This document shows, in pieces, positions 39,145 to 48,648 of a stretch of DNA of 64,000 bases; within the stretch, counting starts at the first letter, position 1, and every line of letters starts with the position of its first letter. Under the pieces are notes generated by a model. That model was not told where the DNA came from. It saw only the letters and a list, made by a program, of their open reading frames with translations, and did no database searches. Position numbers and translations under genes: made by a program. The stretch comes from Pseudomonas koreensis. GTDB lineage: Bacteria; Pseudomonadota; Gammaproteobacteria; Pseudomonadales; Pseudomonadaceae. The stretch spans positions 620,001 to 684,000 of the forward strand of contig NZ_JAAQYM010000001.1 of NCBI RefSeq assembly GCF_012986595.1, read 5' to 3'.

Positions 39145-42100
39145 TCAAACGGAGTCTTTGCGAACCCGGAACCAAGCCGCATACAAAGCAGGCAAAAACA
39201 ACAGCGTCAACGCCGTAGCCACAATCAACCCGCCCATAATCGCCACCGCCATCGGCCCAAAAAACACACTGCGCGACAAAGGAATCATCGCCAGCACCGC
39301 CGCCAAAGCCGTCAACACGATCGGCCGAAACCGCCGCACCGTCGCCTCGATAATCGCCTCCCAAGGCGTCAGCCCCGAAGCAATATCCTGCTCGATCTGA
39401 TCAACCAGAATCACCGAGTTGCGCATGATCATCCCCGACAGCGCAATCGTCCCCAGCATCGCCACAAACCCGAACGGCTGCCGGAACACCATCAGAAACA
39501 ACACCACCCCGATCAACCCCAGCGGCGCCGTCAGAAACACCATCGCCGTACGCGAAAAACTGCGCAACTGCACCATCAGCAAGGTCAGCACCACCACAAT
39601 GAACATCGGCACCCCGGCATTCACCGACTTCTGACCCCGCTCCGAGTCCTCCACCGTACCGCCAACTTCCAGCAAGTAACCATCGGGCAATTCGGCGCGA
39701 ACCGGATCAAGTGTCGGAGCGATCTGCTTGACCAGCGTCGCCGGCTGCTCCTTGCCATAAATATCCGCACGCACCGTCACCGTCGGCAGACGATTGCGGT
39801 GCCAGATGACGCCTTCCTCAAAGCCGTATTCCAGCGTGGCAATCTGCGACAACGCCACACTGCGACCGTTATCGGTCGGCACCGCTAGGCTCGGCAGCAA
39901 CGACAGCTCGGTGCGTTCATGCACCGTGCCGCGCAGCAGAATCTCGATCAATTCATTGTCTTCGCGGTACTGGCTGACACTCGAACCCGTGAGCGAACTC
40001 TGAAGGAATTTCGCCAGATTGGCCGTGCTCACGCCCAACGCCCGGGCACGGTCCTGATCGATGTTCAGGTACACCACCTTGCTCGGTTCTTCCCAGTCCA
40101 GGTGCACATTGACCACGTGTGGATTCTCGCGAACCTTGGCCGCCACTTTGCGCGCCAGCGCGCGGACTTCGTCGATGTGTTCACCCGTGACACGGAACTG
40201 CACCGGATAGCCGACCGGCGGGCCGTTTTCCAGACGTGTCACCCGCGAGCGCAAGGCCGGGAATTGCTCGTTCAAGGTGCTGATCAACCACGTGCGCAGG
40301 GTCTCGCGCTCCTCGATGTTTTTCGCCAGCACCACAAACTGGGCGAAGCTCGCCGCAGGCAGTTGTTGGTCCAGCGGCAGGTAGAAACGCGGCGAACCGG
40401 TGCCGACATACGCCACATAGTTATCGATGCCGGCGTGATCCTTGAGCATCGCTTCCAGGCGTTTGACCTCGGCCGTGGTGTTGGCCAGCGACGCGCCCTC
40501 GGCCAGTTTCAGATCGACCATCAACTCCAGTCGATTGGAGGCCGGGAAGAACTGCTGCGGCACGAAACGAAACAGCATCACCGACGCGATGAACAGCCCC
40601 ACCGTCGCCACAATCACAGTCTTGCGGTGCGCCACACACCACGCCACCAGGCGCCGAACCCGCTGATAGAACGGCGTGCCATACGGGTCCGCGTGGCCGT
40701 CAACCGTACCGTGTTTGGCGGCGTGAATCTTCGCCAGGTCCGGCAGAAGTTTTTCCCCCAGATACGGCACGAACATCACCGCGGCCACCCACGAGGCGAG
40801 CAACGCGATGGTCACCACCTGGAAGATCGAGCGAGTGTATTCGCCGGTGCCGGACTGCGCCGTGGCGATCGGCAAAAAGCCTGCGGCGGTGATCAGCGTA
40901 CCGGTGAGCATCGGGAACGCGGTGCTGGTCCAGGCATAGCTCGCCGCCTTGATCCGGTCGAAGCCCTGCTCCATTTTGATCGCCATCATTTCCACGGCGA
41001 TGATCGCGTCGTCCACCAGCAAGCCCAGCGCCAGCACCAGCGCGCCGAGGGAAATCTTGTGCAGGCCGATGCCGAGGTAATACATGCAGGCGAACGTCAT
41101 CGCCAGCACCAGCGGAATGGTCAGCGCGACCACCATGCCGGTGCGCACACCAAGGGAGAAGAAGCTCACCAGCAACACGATCGCCAGCGCCTCGACCAGC
41201 ACTTGGACGAACTCGCCAACCCCGGTTTTCACCGCTGCCGGTTGGTCGGACACTTTGCGCAGTTGCATGCCGGCCGGCAGGTTTTTCTGCAGACGCGAGA
41301 ACTCGCCTTCCAGCGCCTTGCCCAGCACCAGAATATCGCCGCCATCCTTCATCGCCACCGCGAGGCCAATGGCGTCTTCGCCCATGAAGCGCATGCGCGG
41401 CGCTGGCGGGTCGTTGAACCCGCGATGCACATCGGCGACATCGGAAATGCGGAACGTCCGGTCACCGACCCGGATCGGGAAATTCTTAATCTCGTCCACG
41501 GTCCGGAAATTCCCCGAGACCCGCAGTTGCAAGCGCTCGCTGCCAGTCTCGAAGAAGCCGGCGGTGGACACCGCGTTCTGTTCTTCCAGCGCCTGCTGCA
41601 CGGCGGCCAGCGGCAAGCCGAGGGTGGCGAGTTTAACGTTGGACAGCTCGACCCAGATCTTCTCGTCCTGCAAACCGAGCAGATCGACCTTGCCGACATC
41701 CTTGACCCGTTGCAGCTGGATCTGGATACGGTCGGCGTAATCCTTGAGCACCGCGTAGTCGAAACCGTCGCCGCTCAGCGCATAGATGTTGCCGAACGTG
41801 GTGCCGAATTCGTCGTTGAAAAACGGCCCCTGAATCCCCGGCGGCAAGGTCTGGCGAATGTCGCTGACCTTTTTGCGCACCTGATACCAGAGGTCGGGGA
41901 TGTCCACCGAATGCATGGAGTCGCGGGCAATGAAGGTGACCTGGGATTCACCCGGGCGGGAGAACGACACGATGCGTTCGTACTCGCCGGTTTCCATCAG
42001 TTTCTTTTCGATGCGCTCGGTGACCTGACGCGAGACTTCTTGCGCGGTCGCGCCCGGCCAGCGGGTCTGGATCACCATGGCCTTGAAGGTGAACGGCGGG

Positions 42101-42216
42101 TCTTCGCTCTGGCCCAGTTTGGTGTAGGACAAGGCGCCGACGATGGCCAGCAAAAGCATCAGGAACAGTACGATCTGGCGATTACGCAGCGCCCATTCGG
42201 AAAGGTTGAAGCGCAT
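39145..42216 (-). CDS. mexK: RND multidrug efflux permease, MexK-like
   Basis: The 1023-residue inner-membrane pump belongs to the HAE-1 RND family. It has a first helix near residue 15, a large periplasmic porter region, a second helical block with LVDDAIIAVEMMAIK (proton-relay aspartates), a second periplasmic region and four C-terminal helices. The length, N-terminus (MRFNLSEWALRN) and order with mexJ and divergent mexL match MexK of P. aeruginosa, which exports triclosan and erythromycin with MexJ and an outer-membrane channel. No outer-membrane component is encoded here. Confidence 0.85.
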   Translation of the reverse strand: MRFNLSEWALRNRQIVLFLMLLLAIVGALSYTKLGQSEDPPFTFKAMVIQTRWPGATAQEVSRQVTERIEKKLMETGEYERIVSFSRPGESQVTFIARDSMHSVDIPDLWYQVRKKVSDIRQTLPPGIQGPFFNDEFGTTFGNIYALSGDGFDYAVLKDYADRIQIQLQRVKDVGKVDLLGLQDEKIWVELSNVKLATLGLPLAAVQQALEEQNAVSTAGFFETGSERLQLRVSGNFRTVDEIKNFPIRVGDRTFRISDVADVHRGFNDPPAPRMRFMGEDAIGLAVAMKDGGDILVLGKALEGEFSRLQKNLPAGMQLRKVSDQPAAVKTGVGEFVQVLVEALAIVLLVSFFSLGVRTGMVVALTIPLVLAMTFACMYYLGIGLHKISLGALVLALGLLVDDAIIAVEMMAIKMEQGFDRIKAASYAWTSTAFPMLTGTLITAAGFLPIATAQSGTGEYTRSIFQVVTIALLASWVAAVMFVPYLGEKLLPDLAKIHAAKHGTVDGHADPYGTPFYQRVRRLVAWCVAHRKTVIVATVGLFIASVMLFRFVPQQFFPASNRLELMVDLKLAEGASLANTTAEVKRLEAMLKDHAGIDNYVAYVGTGSPRFYLPLDQQLPAASFAQFVVLAKNIEERETLRTWLISTLNEQFPALRSRVTRLENGPPVGYPVQFRVTGEHIDEVRALARKVAAKVRENPHVVNVHLDWEEPSKVVYLNIDQDRARALGVSTANLAKFLQSSLTGSSVSQYREDNELIEILLRGTVHERTELSLLPSLAVPTDNGRSVALSQIATLEYGFEEGVIWHRNRLPTVTVRADIYGKEQPATLVKQIAPTLDPVRAELPDGYLLEVGGTVEDSERGQKSVNAGVPMFIVVVLTLLMVQLRSFSRTAMVFLTAPLGLIGVVLFLMVFRQPFGFVAMLGTIALSGMIMRNSVILVDQIEQDIASGLTPWEAIIEATVRRFRPIVLTALAAVLAMIPLSRSVFFGPMAVAIMGGLIVATALTLLFLPALYAAWFRVRKDSV

Positions 42217-42222
42217 CGGGGG

Positions 42223-43323
42223 TTACTCCTTGTCCGCCAGATGAACGGCACGATTGGAGCGATCCACCGGACGCACCTGCTGACCTTCGAGCAACACGTG
42301 AACGCCGGCGGCGACCACCCAGTCGCTGGCGCTCAGGCCTTCGAGCACCGGGACACTTTTCTCGCCGAACGGGCCGACGCGCACCGGGGTCTTTTTCAAG
42401 GTGTTGTTGGCGCTGACGACCCAGACGTAGGTCGCGCCGTTTTCCGCGGTCAGCGCAGAGAGCGGCACTGACAACGGCACGGCATCGGCCGACTGAACAA
42501 ACACCCGGGCGCTCTGACCGAGTTCGGCCGGGACCTTGCCGCTGGTGAACGCGATGCGCGCAGCGAAGGTGCGGGATTTCGGATCGGCCGCCGGCGACAG
42601 CTCACGGATCTGCCCGGCGAAGCGCTGGTTCTGCTGGGTCCACAATTCAACAGTCACGGGCTGCCCGACCTTGAAGCGCCCGAAGCTCTGCTCCGGCAGG
42701 CTGATCGACACTTCGCGCTCGCCATCAGTGGCGAGGGTGAACACGGTTTGCCCGGCAGCGACCACTTGCCCGACTTCCACCGCACGCTTGGCCACCACGC
42801 CATCCTGCGGGGCGCGCAGCACGGCGTAGCTGGCCTGGTTGGTCGAGACGTTGAATTCGGCTTTGATCTGCTTGAGCCGGGCTTCGCCGGAGCGATAGAG
42901 GTTTTCCGCGTTGTCGTAGGCGGAACGGCTGACCATCTGCCGCTCCATCAAGGTTTTGTAGCGGTCACGCTCGGCGCGCACCAGGTTCAGATTGGCTTCG
43001 GCAGCGGCGACCTGTGCACGGGTGGCTTCCAATTGCAGGCGCACGTCCTGCGGATCGAGTTCGGCCAGTGGCTGATCGGCCTTCACCCGCTGACCTTCTT
43101 CGACCAGTCGTCGGCTGACTTTGCCGCCGATGCGGAACGCCAGATCCGGTTCGTAGCGGGCACGAACCTCCCCCGGATAACTTTCCATCGCCTGCGCCGA
43201 AGGCTCTGGCTGCACCACCATGGCCGGTCGAATGCTGACTTGCGCCGCCTCTTCCTGACCGCATGCGGACAATAAAAAGGCCAGGCTGACTGGCACGGCA
43301 AAGGACAACGCATGGCGGAACAT
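42223..43323 (-). CDS. mexJ: RND periplasmic adaptor, MexJ-like
   Basis: The 366-residue membrane fusion protein has a lipoprotein signal with lipobox LLSAC (Cys about residue 21). It then has a split lipoyl domain with a long helical hairpin (LQLEATRAQVAAAEANLNLV and its partner), a beta-barrel and a membrane-proximal domain. It links the inner-membrane pump to an outer-membrane channel. The permease gene begins six bases downstream. Confidence 0.87.
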   Translation of the reverse strand: MFRHALSFAVPVSLAFLLSACGQEEAAQVSIRPAMVVQPEPSAQAMESYPGEVRARYEPDLAFRIGGKVSRRLVEEGQRVKADQPLAELDPQDVRLQLEATRAQVAAAEANLNLVRAERDRYKTLMERQMVSRSAYDNAENLYRSGEARLKQIKAEFNVSTNQASYAVLRAPQDGVVAKRAVEVGQVVAAGQTVFTLATDGEREVSISLPEQSFGRFKVGQPVTVELWTQQNQRFAGQIRELSPAADPKSRTFAARIAFTSGKVPAELGQSARVFVQSADAVPLSVPLSALTAENGATYVWVVSANNTLKKTPVRVGPFGEKSVPVLEGLSASDWVVAAGVHVLLEGQQVRPVDRSNRAVHLADKE

Positions 43324-43360
43324 GGTGACGGACCTTTCGCTAATGGTGCTTGGAATATTT

Positions 43361-43405
43361 ATACTGGCCGGTATGGTATTAATAGCAAACTCACCAGTCC
43401 AGTAT
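43361..43405. promoter_or_regulatory. Candidate MexL operator between mexJ and mexL
   Basis: The near-palindrome ATACTGGCCGGTAT (43361-43374, 12 of 14 bases symmetric) lies in the 94-base divergent gap. A CCAGTAT half-site (43399-43405) occurs again in inverted orientation closer to mexL. A TetR dimer could cover both promoters from here. Confidence 0.5.
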
Positions 43406-43417
43406 TAAAAGCGAAGA

Positions 43418-44053
43418 ATGTCGAACAATCTTGCAGCTCCAAACGGCCCGGGCCGTCCGAAGGATCCGGCCAAGCGCCGGGCGATCCTCGATGCGGCGAA
43501 AACCCTGTTTCTGAGTCACGGCTACGCCAACACCAGCATGGACGCGGTCGCCGCCGAGGCCGGCGTGTCGAAGTTGACCGTTTACAGCCATTTCAACGAC
43601 AAGGAAACCCTGTTCTCCTCGGCCGTGATGGCCAAATGCGAGGAGCAGTTACCGCCGCTGTTCTTCGAATTGCCCGCCGGCATCGCCGTGGAAAATGTGT
43701 TGCTGAACATTGCGCGGGGCTTTCACCAACTGATCAACAGCGATGAGTCGGTGAATCTGCACCGTTTGATGATGGCACTGGGGACGCAGGACCCGAAGCT
43801 GTCGCAGATCTTTTTCGAGGCCGGCCCCGAGCGCATGGTGCAAGGGATGGAGCGGCTGCTGAAGCGCATCGACGAGACCGGCGCGCTGAGCATCGACCAG
43901 CCACGCAACGCGGCCGAGCATTTCTTCTGCCTGATCAAGGGCGCGGGGAATTTTCGCTTGCTGTATTGCTGCGGTGAGCCGCTGAGCGAAGAAGCTGCAG
44001 AGAGTCATGTGCAGGAGGTGGTGGGGTTGTTTATGCGGGCTTACAAACCCTAG
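43418..44053 (+). CDS. mexL: TetR-family repressor, MexL-like
   Basis: The 211-residue protein has an N-terminal helix-turn-helix (AILDAAKTLFLSHGYANTSM, then GVSKLTVYSHFNDKETLF) and an AefR-like C-terminal ligand domain. In P. aeruginosa MexL represses mexJK and itself; the divergent layout here matches. The ATG at 43418 lacks a strong ribosome site but fits the usual N-terminal extension before the helix-turn-helix. Confidence 0.85.
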   Translation: MSNNLAAPNGPGRPKDPAKRRAILDAAKTLFLSHGYANTSMDAVAAEAGVSKLTVYSHFNDKETLFSSAVMAKCEEQLPPLFFELPAGIAVENVLLNIARGFHQLINSDESVNLHRLMMALGTQDPKLSQIFFEAGPERMVQGMERLLKRIDETGALSIDQPRNAAEHFFCLIKGAGNFRLLYCCGEPLSEEAAESHVQEVVGLFMRAYKP

Positions 44054-44070
44054 AGATTTGGTGTTTGGTC

Positions 44071-44151
44071 TGGCCCCTTCGCGAGCAGGCTCGCTCCCAC
44101 ATTGGAATGCATTTCAAAGGTGGGAGCGAGCCTGCTCGCGAAGGGGGCGAC
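44071..44151. repeat. REP pair, GAGC-TGCTCGCGA family (outward variant)
   Basis: CTTCGCGAGCAGGCTCGCTCCCAC (left) faces GTGGGAGCGAGCCTGCTCGCGAAG (right) around a 20-base loop. The order of the two arms is reversed relative to the other pairs of this family. It separates the convergent mexL and rsmJ genes, whose stops are 105 bases apart. Confidence 0.85.
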
Positions 44152-44157
44152 TCGGAT

Positions 44158-44940
44158 TCAGGGCTTGAGCGCTTTCTTCGGGTAGATGTCATACCGACTG
44201 GATTTGCCATCCAGTGCATGGCTCGGCTTCGGCCCTTCGATACACGGTGCCTTGCGCGGGCGCTTGACCACCACGCGGTGCGTCGCCAGTGCCAGCGCCG
44301 CCTCCAGCAGCGCCGGCGCATCCGGATCATCCCCGACCAGCGGCCGGAACAGGCGCATCTCTTTCTTCACCAGCGCCGTCTTCTCGCGATGCGGGAACAT
44401 CGGGTCGAGGTAGATCACCTGTGGCGGCTCGCCCTCCCAGTTGCGCATGACCTCGATCGAGTTGCCCTTGAGCAACGTCATCCGCGCGACAATCGGCGCC
44501 ACGTCGAAATCTGCCGCCGCCCGCGCCAGACCGTCCTCGAGCAACGCACCGATCAGCGGCTGCCGCTCGATCAGGCTCATCTCGCAGCCCAGACTGGCCA
44601 GCACGAACGCATCCTTGCCCAACCCCGCCGTAGCGTCCAGCACCCGTGGACGCACGCCCTGAGCGATGCCGACCGCCTTGGCGATCATCTGCCCGCTGCC
44701 GCCACCGTACAGACGCCGGTGCGCCGCACCGCCCTCGACGAAATCGACCCGCACCGGCCCCGGTGCATCCGGGCCGAGCTGTTGCAGCTGCAAACCCTGC
44801 TCGCCCAGTTGCAGGGCGAACTCGCCGTCGGCCACTTGCATCGGCAGGCCCAGACGCTCGGCCCACTGCTCGGCTTGCGCTTCAAACGTCGGGCTCAAGG
44901 CCTGGACATGGATGCGGCAGGCCGCGGGTTGCTCAATCAT
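44158..44940 (-). CDS. rsmJ: 16S rRNA (guanine-N2)-methyltransferase RsmJ
   Basis: RsmJ methylates G1516 of 16S rRNA. The 260-residue protein has the SAM motif [17 protein letters not shown] and the family signature [20 protein letters not shown]. The ATG at 44940 (MIEQPAAC) was chosen over ones up to 28 codons upstream, because the conserved fold starts there. It is divergent from the repeat-containing protein gene by 93 bases. Confidence 0.93.
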   Translation of the reverse strand: MIEQPAACRIHVQALSPTFEAQAEQWAERLGLPMQVADGEFALQLGEQGLQLQQLGPDAPGPVRVDFVEGGAAHRRLYGGGSGQMIAKAVGIAQGVRPRVLDATAGLGKDAFVLASLGCEMSLIERQPLIGALLEDGLARAAADFDVAPIVARMTLLKGNSIEVMRNWEGEPPQVIYLDPMFPHREKTALVKKEMRLFRPLVGDDPDAPALLEAALALATHRVVVKRPRKAPCIEGPKPSHALDGKSSRYDIYPKKALKP

Positions 44941-45033
44941 GAAAACACGCTCAAAAAAGTTAAGGATCGGCAAAAAGTGGCCGATAAACCAATCAACGCG
45001 CATTTTGCCAGAGCTGAGCGTCAACCGAAAAAA

Positions 45034-45654
45034 ATGTCAGGCATTCTTCCCACATCGATTGGCTACATCTCGCCCCATGGCGACTTTAGCCGTCATAACA
45101 CTCAAGCACTGAGCGGCGTCAGTCACCTGTGGCAGGATTTCTTTGCCCAGGCCCTAGCCGAACAGACGAGTGATGTGGTGCCGGCCTGTGGCACGTTTCC
45201 GCCGGTTGACCTGAACAGCCCGGAAGAACCGACCCTGGGCAGCGAGCTGCACGCACACATCGTCGAGCAACGTCAGTGTGATGTGGTCGACACCGAAGTG
45301 CGTCCGCCGGAGCCGCTGTTCCTGCCGATCGCCGAGTTCGAAATGGAACTGCTGGACAAGCCATTCCCACCATTCCCGCCAGAAGAAATCCAGGCTCAAC
45401 AACTGCAGCAGGATTTCGACAGCAGCTGGGTCCGCCCGATTGTGGTCAACAACGGTCAGCCTGCGCCAGAGCCTGGCCCGGCACCGCAGAAAAAGCCGCT
45501 GTACCTGCCGATTGCCGAATTCGACCTCGACCTGCTGCAGAAGCCTAACCCGCCGTTCCCGCCGGAAGAAATCGTCGAGCAGCAGAAAGCGCTGGACTTC
45601 GATAACGGCTGGGCACGCCCGATCGTCCTGCAGAACCTGCGCCTCGCCGCCTGA
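45034..45654 (+). CDS. Unknown protein with two internal repeats
   Basis: The 206-residue acidic protein has no signal peptide or membrane helix. The C-terminal half is a tandem duplication of about 45 residues. Residues 94-138 begin [20 protein letters not shown] and residues 155-199 begin [20 protein letters not shown]. Both units end in a W-RPIV segment, and a proline-rich linker ([11 protein letters not shown]) joins them. The ATG at 45034 follows a run of A residues without a strong ribosome site. I do not recognise the family. From memory a gene of unknown function also follows rsmJ in P. aeruginosa. Confidence 0.75.
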   Translation: MSGILPTSIGYISPHGDFSRHNTQALSGVSHLWQDFFAQALAEQTSDVVPACGTFPPVDLNSPEEPTLGSELHAHIVEQRQCDVVDTEVRPPEPLFLPIAEFEMELLDKPFPPFPPEEIQAQQLQQDFDSSWVRPIVVNNGQPAPEPGPAPQKKPLYLPIAEFDLDLLQKPNPPFPPEEIVEQQKALDFDNGWARPIVLQNLRLAA

Positions 45655-45658
45655 TCCC

Positions 45659-46351
45659 TCAGCGACACACGCTCCAGCGTCCGACATCGACATGAAAGTG
45701 ATTGCGATGGGCGGCGTTGTAATCCGGGCTCAACACCACACTGAACGCCTCGCAGGCGCCGTCGCGCACCTGCCGCAGAAACTGTGCGTCCTGATTTTGT
45801 TTCGGCCAATCCTTGAGCACACTGATGCTGCGTCCGTCCGCCAGACGAAAACCGGCGATGTCCAGCGCATCGGCACTGGCGTGACGGCTGAGCGCCCCGC
45901 TCTCACGGTTATAGACGTTGCGGCAGGCAAAGCTGCCGAGGTGCTCGAGCCGCGCCACTCGCTGACCGTAAACAGACTGTGCGGCAGGTTGCAGGGTATG
46001 CCGTTCAAACATCGCGTAAGCCACTACCAGCGGACAACTGGCGAGGAAGCTGCTGCTCAGCGCCACTTCGCCGCCCTGCACGCGCACGACGCCGATCAGC
46101 GGGCACTTGGCGTCAGGGCTGTCGGCTTGCGCTGTGACACGCAGCCCCGAGTGGCTCAGTACCTCTGCGCATAACTCGGGATTGCCGCGCAGGCGCATCA
46201 GTTTGAAACCGGTCAGCCAGTTCGGCGCGGCCTTCACGTCCAGCGGCGCCCACGGATTCCACTCGGTCGGCACGTCGAGCCAACCGCGCCAGACACTGAC
46301 CACGGCCCCGGCGATGATCAGCAGTATCGACAGCGCGATCCAGCGACCCAC
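45659..46351 (-). CDS. Extensin-like C-terminal domain protein
   Basis: The 230-residue protein has one N-terminal membrane anchor (about residues 5-22) and a periplasmic domain of the extensin-like C-terminal family. The segments SRHASADALDIAGF and AHRNHFHVD hold histidines and aspartates placed as in zinc D,D-peptidases (M15-like). A role in cell-wall trimming is plausible but unproven. The start is a GTG two bases after the upstream stop. Its end is four bases from the convergent stop of the repeat-containing protein. Confidence 0.82.
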   Translation of the reverse strand: MGRWIALSILLIIAGAVVSVWRGWLDVPTEWNPWAPLDVKAAPNWLTGFKLMRLRGNPELCAEVLSHSGLRVTAQADSPDAKCPLIGVVRVQGGEVALSSSFLASCPLVVAYAMFERHTLQPAAQSVYGQRVARLEHLGSFACRNVYNRESGALSRHASADALDIAGFRLADGRSISVLKDWPKQNQDAQFLRQVRDGACEAFSVVLSPDYNAAHRNHFHVDVGRWSVCR

Positions 46352-46353
46352 GC

Positions 46354-47175
46354 TCAGCCTTGGAAAAACTGGTTGGCCTTGGCGTACGGCATCGATTGGG
46401 AGGTGAAGCCAAAGGTGCCGCTGTGCTGTATCTCTTCAGCCGCACGGAAAAACTCGCCGAACGCCGCCAGCGCCAAGGCCGAACCGGTACTGATGCGCCG
46501 CACGCCCATTTCTTCCAGCTCCTGCACCGTCAGTTGCAAACCACCGGACATCAACACGTTGACTGGTTTCGGCGCCACTGCGCGCACCACCGCCAGCACT
46601 TCTTCGGCATTGCGCAGACCCGGCGCGTACAACACGTCGGCGCCGGCCTCGGCAAAGGCCTGCAGGCGGCGAATGGTGTCGTGGATATCGGGGTTGCCGT
46701 GCAGGTAGTTTTCGGCGCGGGCGGTCAGGGTGAAGGGAAATGGCAGCGTGCGCACAGCAGCGACGGCGGCTTCGATGCGCGCCACGGCGTGCTCGAAGCA
46801 ATAGATCGGCGCGTCGGCACGGCCCGTGGCGTCCTCGATCGAACCGCCTACCGCGCCCGCTTCGGCGGCGCGCAACAGGCTTTTCGCGCACTCGCCCGGG
46901 TCATCGGCAAAACCGTTTTCCAGATCCACCGCCACCGGCAGATCGGTCGCCGCAACAATCGCCCGGACATTGGCCAGAGTCTCATCGAGACTCAAGGCGC
47001 CGTCGGCCTTGCCTTGGGAAAACGCATAACCGGCGCTGGTGGTCGCCAACGCCGGATAGCCCAGGCTGGCGAGCATCTTCGCGGAGCCTGCATCCCATGG
47101 ATTGGGCATGACGAAAATCCGCGATTGCTCATGCAGGGCTTTGAAGGCTTGGGCTTTACGGGTTTGCGCATCCAT
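46354..47175 (-). CDS. Isocitrate lyase / PEP mutase family protein
   Basis: The 273-residue TIM-barrel protein has MPNPWDAGSAKMLASLG near the N-terminus, the metal-binding VDLENGFADDP segment, and GGSIEDATG. These mark the ICL/PEPM superfamily, whose members make or break C-C or P-C bonds. The exact substrate cannot be told from sequence. The start at 47175 was chosen over one eight codons upstream. It lies two bases before the extensin-like gene, so the two are co-transcribed. Confidence 0.83.
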   Translation of the reverse strand: MDAQTRKAQAFKALHEQSRIFVMPNPWDAGSAKMLASLGYPALATTSAGYAFSQGKADGALSLDETLANVRAIVAATDLPVAVDLENGFADDPGECAKSLLRAAEAGAVGGSIEDATGRADAPIYCFEHAVARIEAAVAAVRTLPFPFTLTARAENYLHGNPDIHDTIRRLQAFAEAGADVLYAPGLRNAEEVLAVVRAVAPKPVNVLMSGGLQLTVQELEEMGVRRISTGSALALAAFGEFFRAAEEIQHSGTFGFTSQSMPYAKANQFFQG

Positions 47176-47204
47176 TGGCGAACTCCTGGCAGTAGTCATC
47201 CGCC

Positions 47205-48065
47205 TCAGAGCAGGCCAAGTTGCTCGGCGGCGGGTTCTCTGTATAGCTCAGGCAGGGATGGCAGGCCAGGCAAACGTTGCATCAATTGTGCGTGAAAACG
47301 TTGCGCCAGCTTCGCCGCCATGATGTTGTCGGCGGTGTGCAGGAAGATGTACGGCGTGCGACCCTCTTCGATCCACTCGGCGATTTTCGACACCCACGGC
47401 ACCAGGAACGGGTCGTTGGCCTCAAGCTCGGGATGGCCGATGAAACGCACCTGCGGGCATTGGGTGAACGCCGCTGGACGGGTCGGCACCCGGGGCTTTT
47501 TCGATTGCGCGTGGATCACCGACGACTCGGTCGACAGGCAACTGAACAACGCCCGTGGATCGAGGCAGATGCGCTCCACTCCGCGCTCCAGCAGCAGGCG
47601 ATTGAGCAGGCGCTCGCTCTCGCCCTTGGCGAAGAACTGCTCGTGGCGCACTTCCACCGCCAGTGGCCGGTCCAGCGCGTCGATGAACGCAGTCAGCTCG
47701 GGCAGCCGATGCGGGGTAAAGCTTTTCGACAGTTGCAGCCATAGCGGCGAGACACGTTCGCCGAGCGGGCTGAGCAGGTTGACGAAGGTTTCGGCGGCGG
47801 TCAGTTGATCGCGCAGGTCACCGCTGTGGCTGATGTCGCCGGGGAATTTGGCGGTGAAGCGAAAGTGTTCGGGCATGGTCTCGGCCCAACGCTGCACGGT
47901 GGCCGGCGAGGGGCTGGCGTAGAAGGTCGTGTTGCCTTCCACGGCGTTGAACACTTGCGAATAGAGACTGAGAAAATCGGAGGTCTTGGCGTCCTCGGGG
48001 TACAGATACTCGCGCCAGGCGTTTTCGCTCCAGGACGGGCAACCGAGGTAGTAAGGCAGCGCCAT
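47205..48065 (-). CDS. DUF72 (YecE-like) protein
   Basis: The 286-residue protein belongs to the DUF72 family, a TIM-barrel fold related to xylose isomerase-like enzymes. It starts with LGCPSWSENAWREYLYP and has the conserved FNAVEGNTTFYASPS and FRFTAKFPGDISH segments. Biochemical function is unknown. Its ATG overlaps the stop of the upstream small gene by one base. Confidence 0.85.
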   Translation of the reverse strand: MALPYYLGCPSWSENAWREYLYPEDAKTSDFLSLYSQVFNAVEGNTTFYASPSPATVQRWAETMPEHFRFTAKFPGDISHSGDLRDQLTAAETFVNLLSPLGERVSPLWLQLSKSFTPHRLPELTAFIDALDRPLAVEVRHEQFFAKGESERLLNRLLLERGVERICLDPRALFSCLSTESSVIHAQSKKPRVPTRPAAFTQCPQVRFIGHPELEANDPFLVPWVSKIAEWIEEGRTPYIFLHTADNIMAAKLAQRFHAQLMQRLPGLPSLPELYREPAAEQLGLL

Positions 48066-48373
48066 CAGATGTACAGATCGAGGCCCAGCACATCCGCATC
48101 CCAATCGACAAAACCGGCGGTGCTCAGGTAGCTGGCCAGGGCCATCGCTACGCTTTTGCTCATGGCGCGGTGATAAATCATGTCTTGCTGACGGGCGGGC
48201 AGATTAGCGAGGCGTTGTGCGGAGGCTTTGGCAGCACGGGCGGCCAGTTGCTCTTCGGTCGGGAATTCCAGCTCGCCGTCGATATCGTCGACGGACTCAT
48301 CCAGCGCCACGTTGCCTTTGCGAGGCTTGCGCTTGATGGGGTAAGACTGAGAGGAAAGGCCGTCTATACGCAT
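48065..48373 (-). CDS. Conserved small protein of unknown function
   Basis: The 102-residue protein begins MRIDGLSSQSYPIKRK, has a basic then acidic middle (ESVDDIDGELEFPTEEQ), and ends in a helical stretch followed by GFVDWDADVLGLDLYI. No domain is recognised and there is no signal peptide. It is translationally coupled to the DUF72 gene by TGATG. Confidence 0.75.
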   Translation of the reverse strand: MRIDGLSSQSYPIKRKPRKGNVALDESVDDIDGELEFPTEEQLAARAAKASAQRLANLPARQQDMIYHRAMSKSVAMALASYLSTAGFVDWDADVLGLDLYI

Positions 48374-48529
48374 AAGTTCATGCTCGGTATCGATGATGGC
48401 AATTTAGCGGCACCTGACCGACTTAGCAAACTGCCGAGTGATAACTAGAACACATAAAGCGAAAAAGGTTTAAAGCGCGGGGTTGGAAACTGACGATTGG
48501 CGGCCCCGTGAGGGTTCGCAGAAGGCTTT

Positions 48530-48623
48530 TGTGGTGAGGGGATTTATCCCCGATGGGGCGCAAAGCGGCCCCAAAATCAGCGGCTGCTTCGCAGCCTATC
48601 GGGGATAAATCCCCTCACCACAG
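48530..48623. repeat. REP pair, GTGGTGAGGGGATTTATCCCC family
   Basis: Facing copies of TGTGGTGAGGGGATTTATCC are separated by an inner GCAAAGCGGCCCC segment and its partner. The rest of the 275-base gap (48374-48648) shows no gene. Confidence 0.85.
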
Positions 48624-48648
48624 AAGCTTCCCCACTAGAAGTAAGGCC

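Noticed and set aside
39919..42471. 850-codon plus-strand frame opposite mexK, and similar long frames opposite ndvB, plsB and ppc
   Set aside because: The same composition effect: they mirror real genes codon for codon, and lack ribosome sites and conserved motifs.
44065..45654. 529-codon frame running from the REP pair through rsmJ (antisense) into the repeat-containing protein
   Set aside because: Only the last 206 codons, from 45034, lie outside rsmJ and show protein-like conservation; the rest is antisense read-through.
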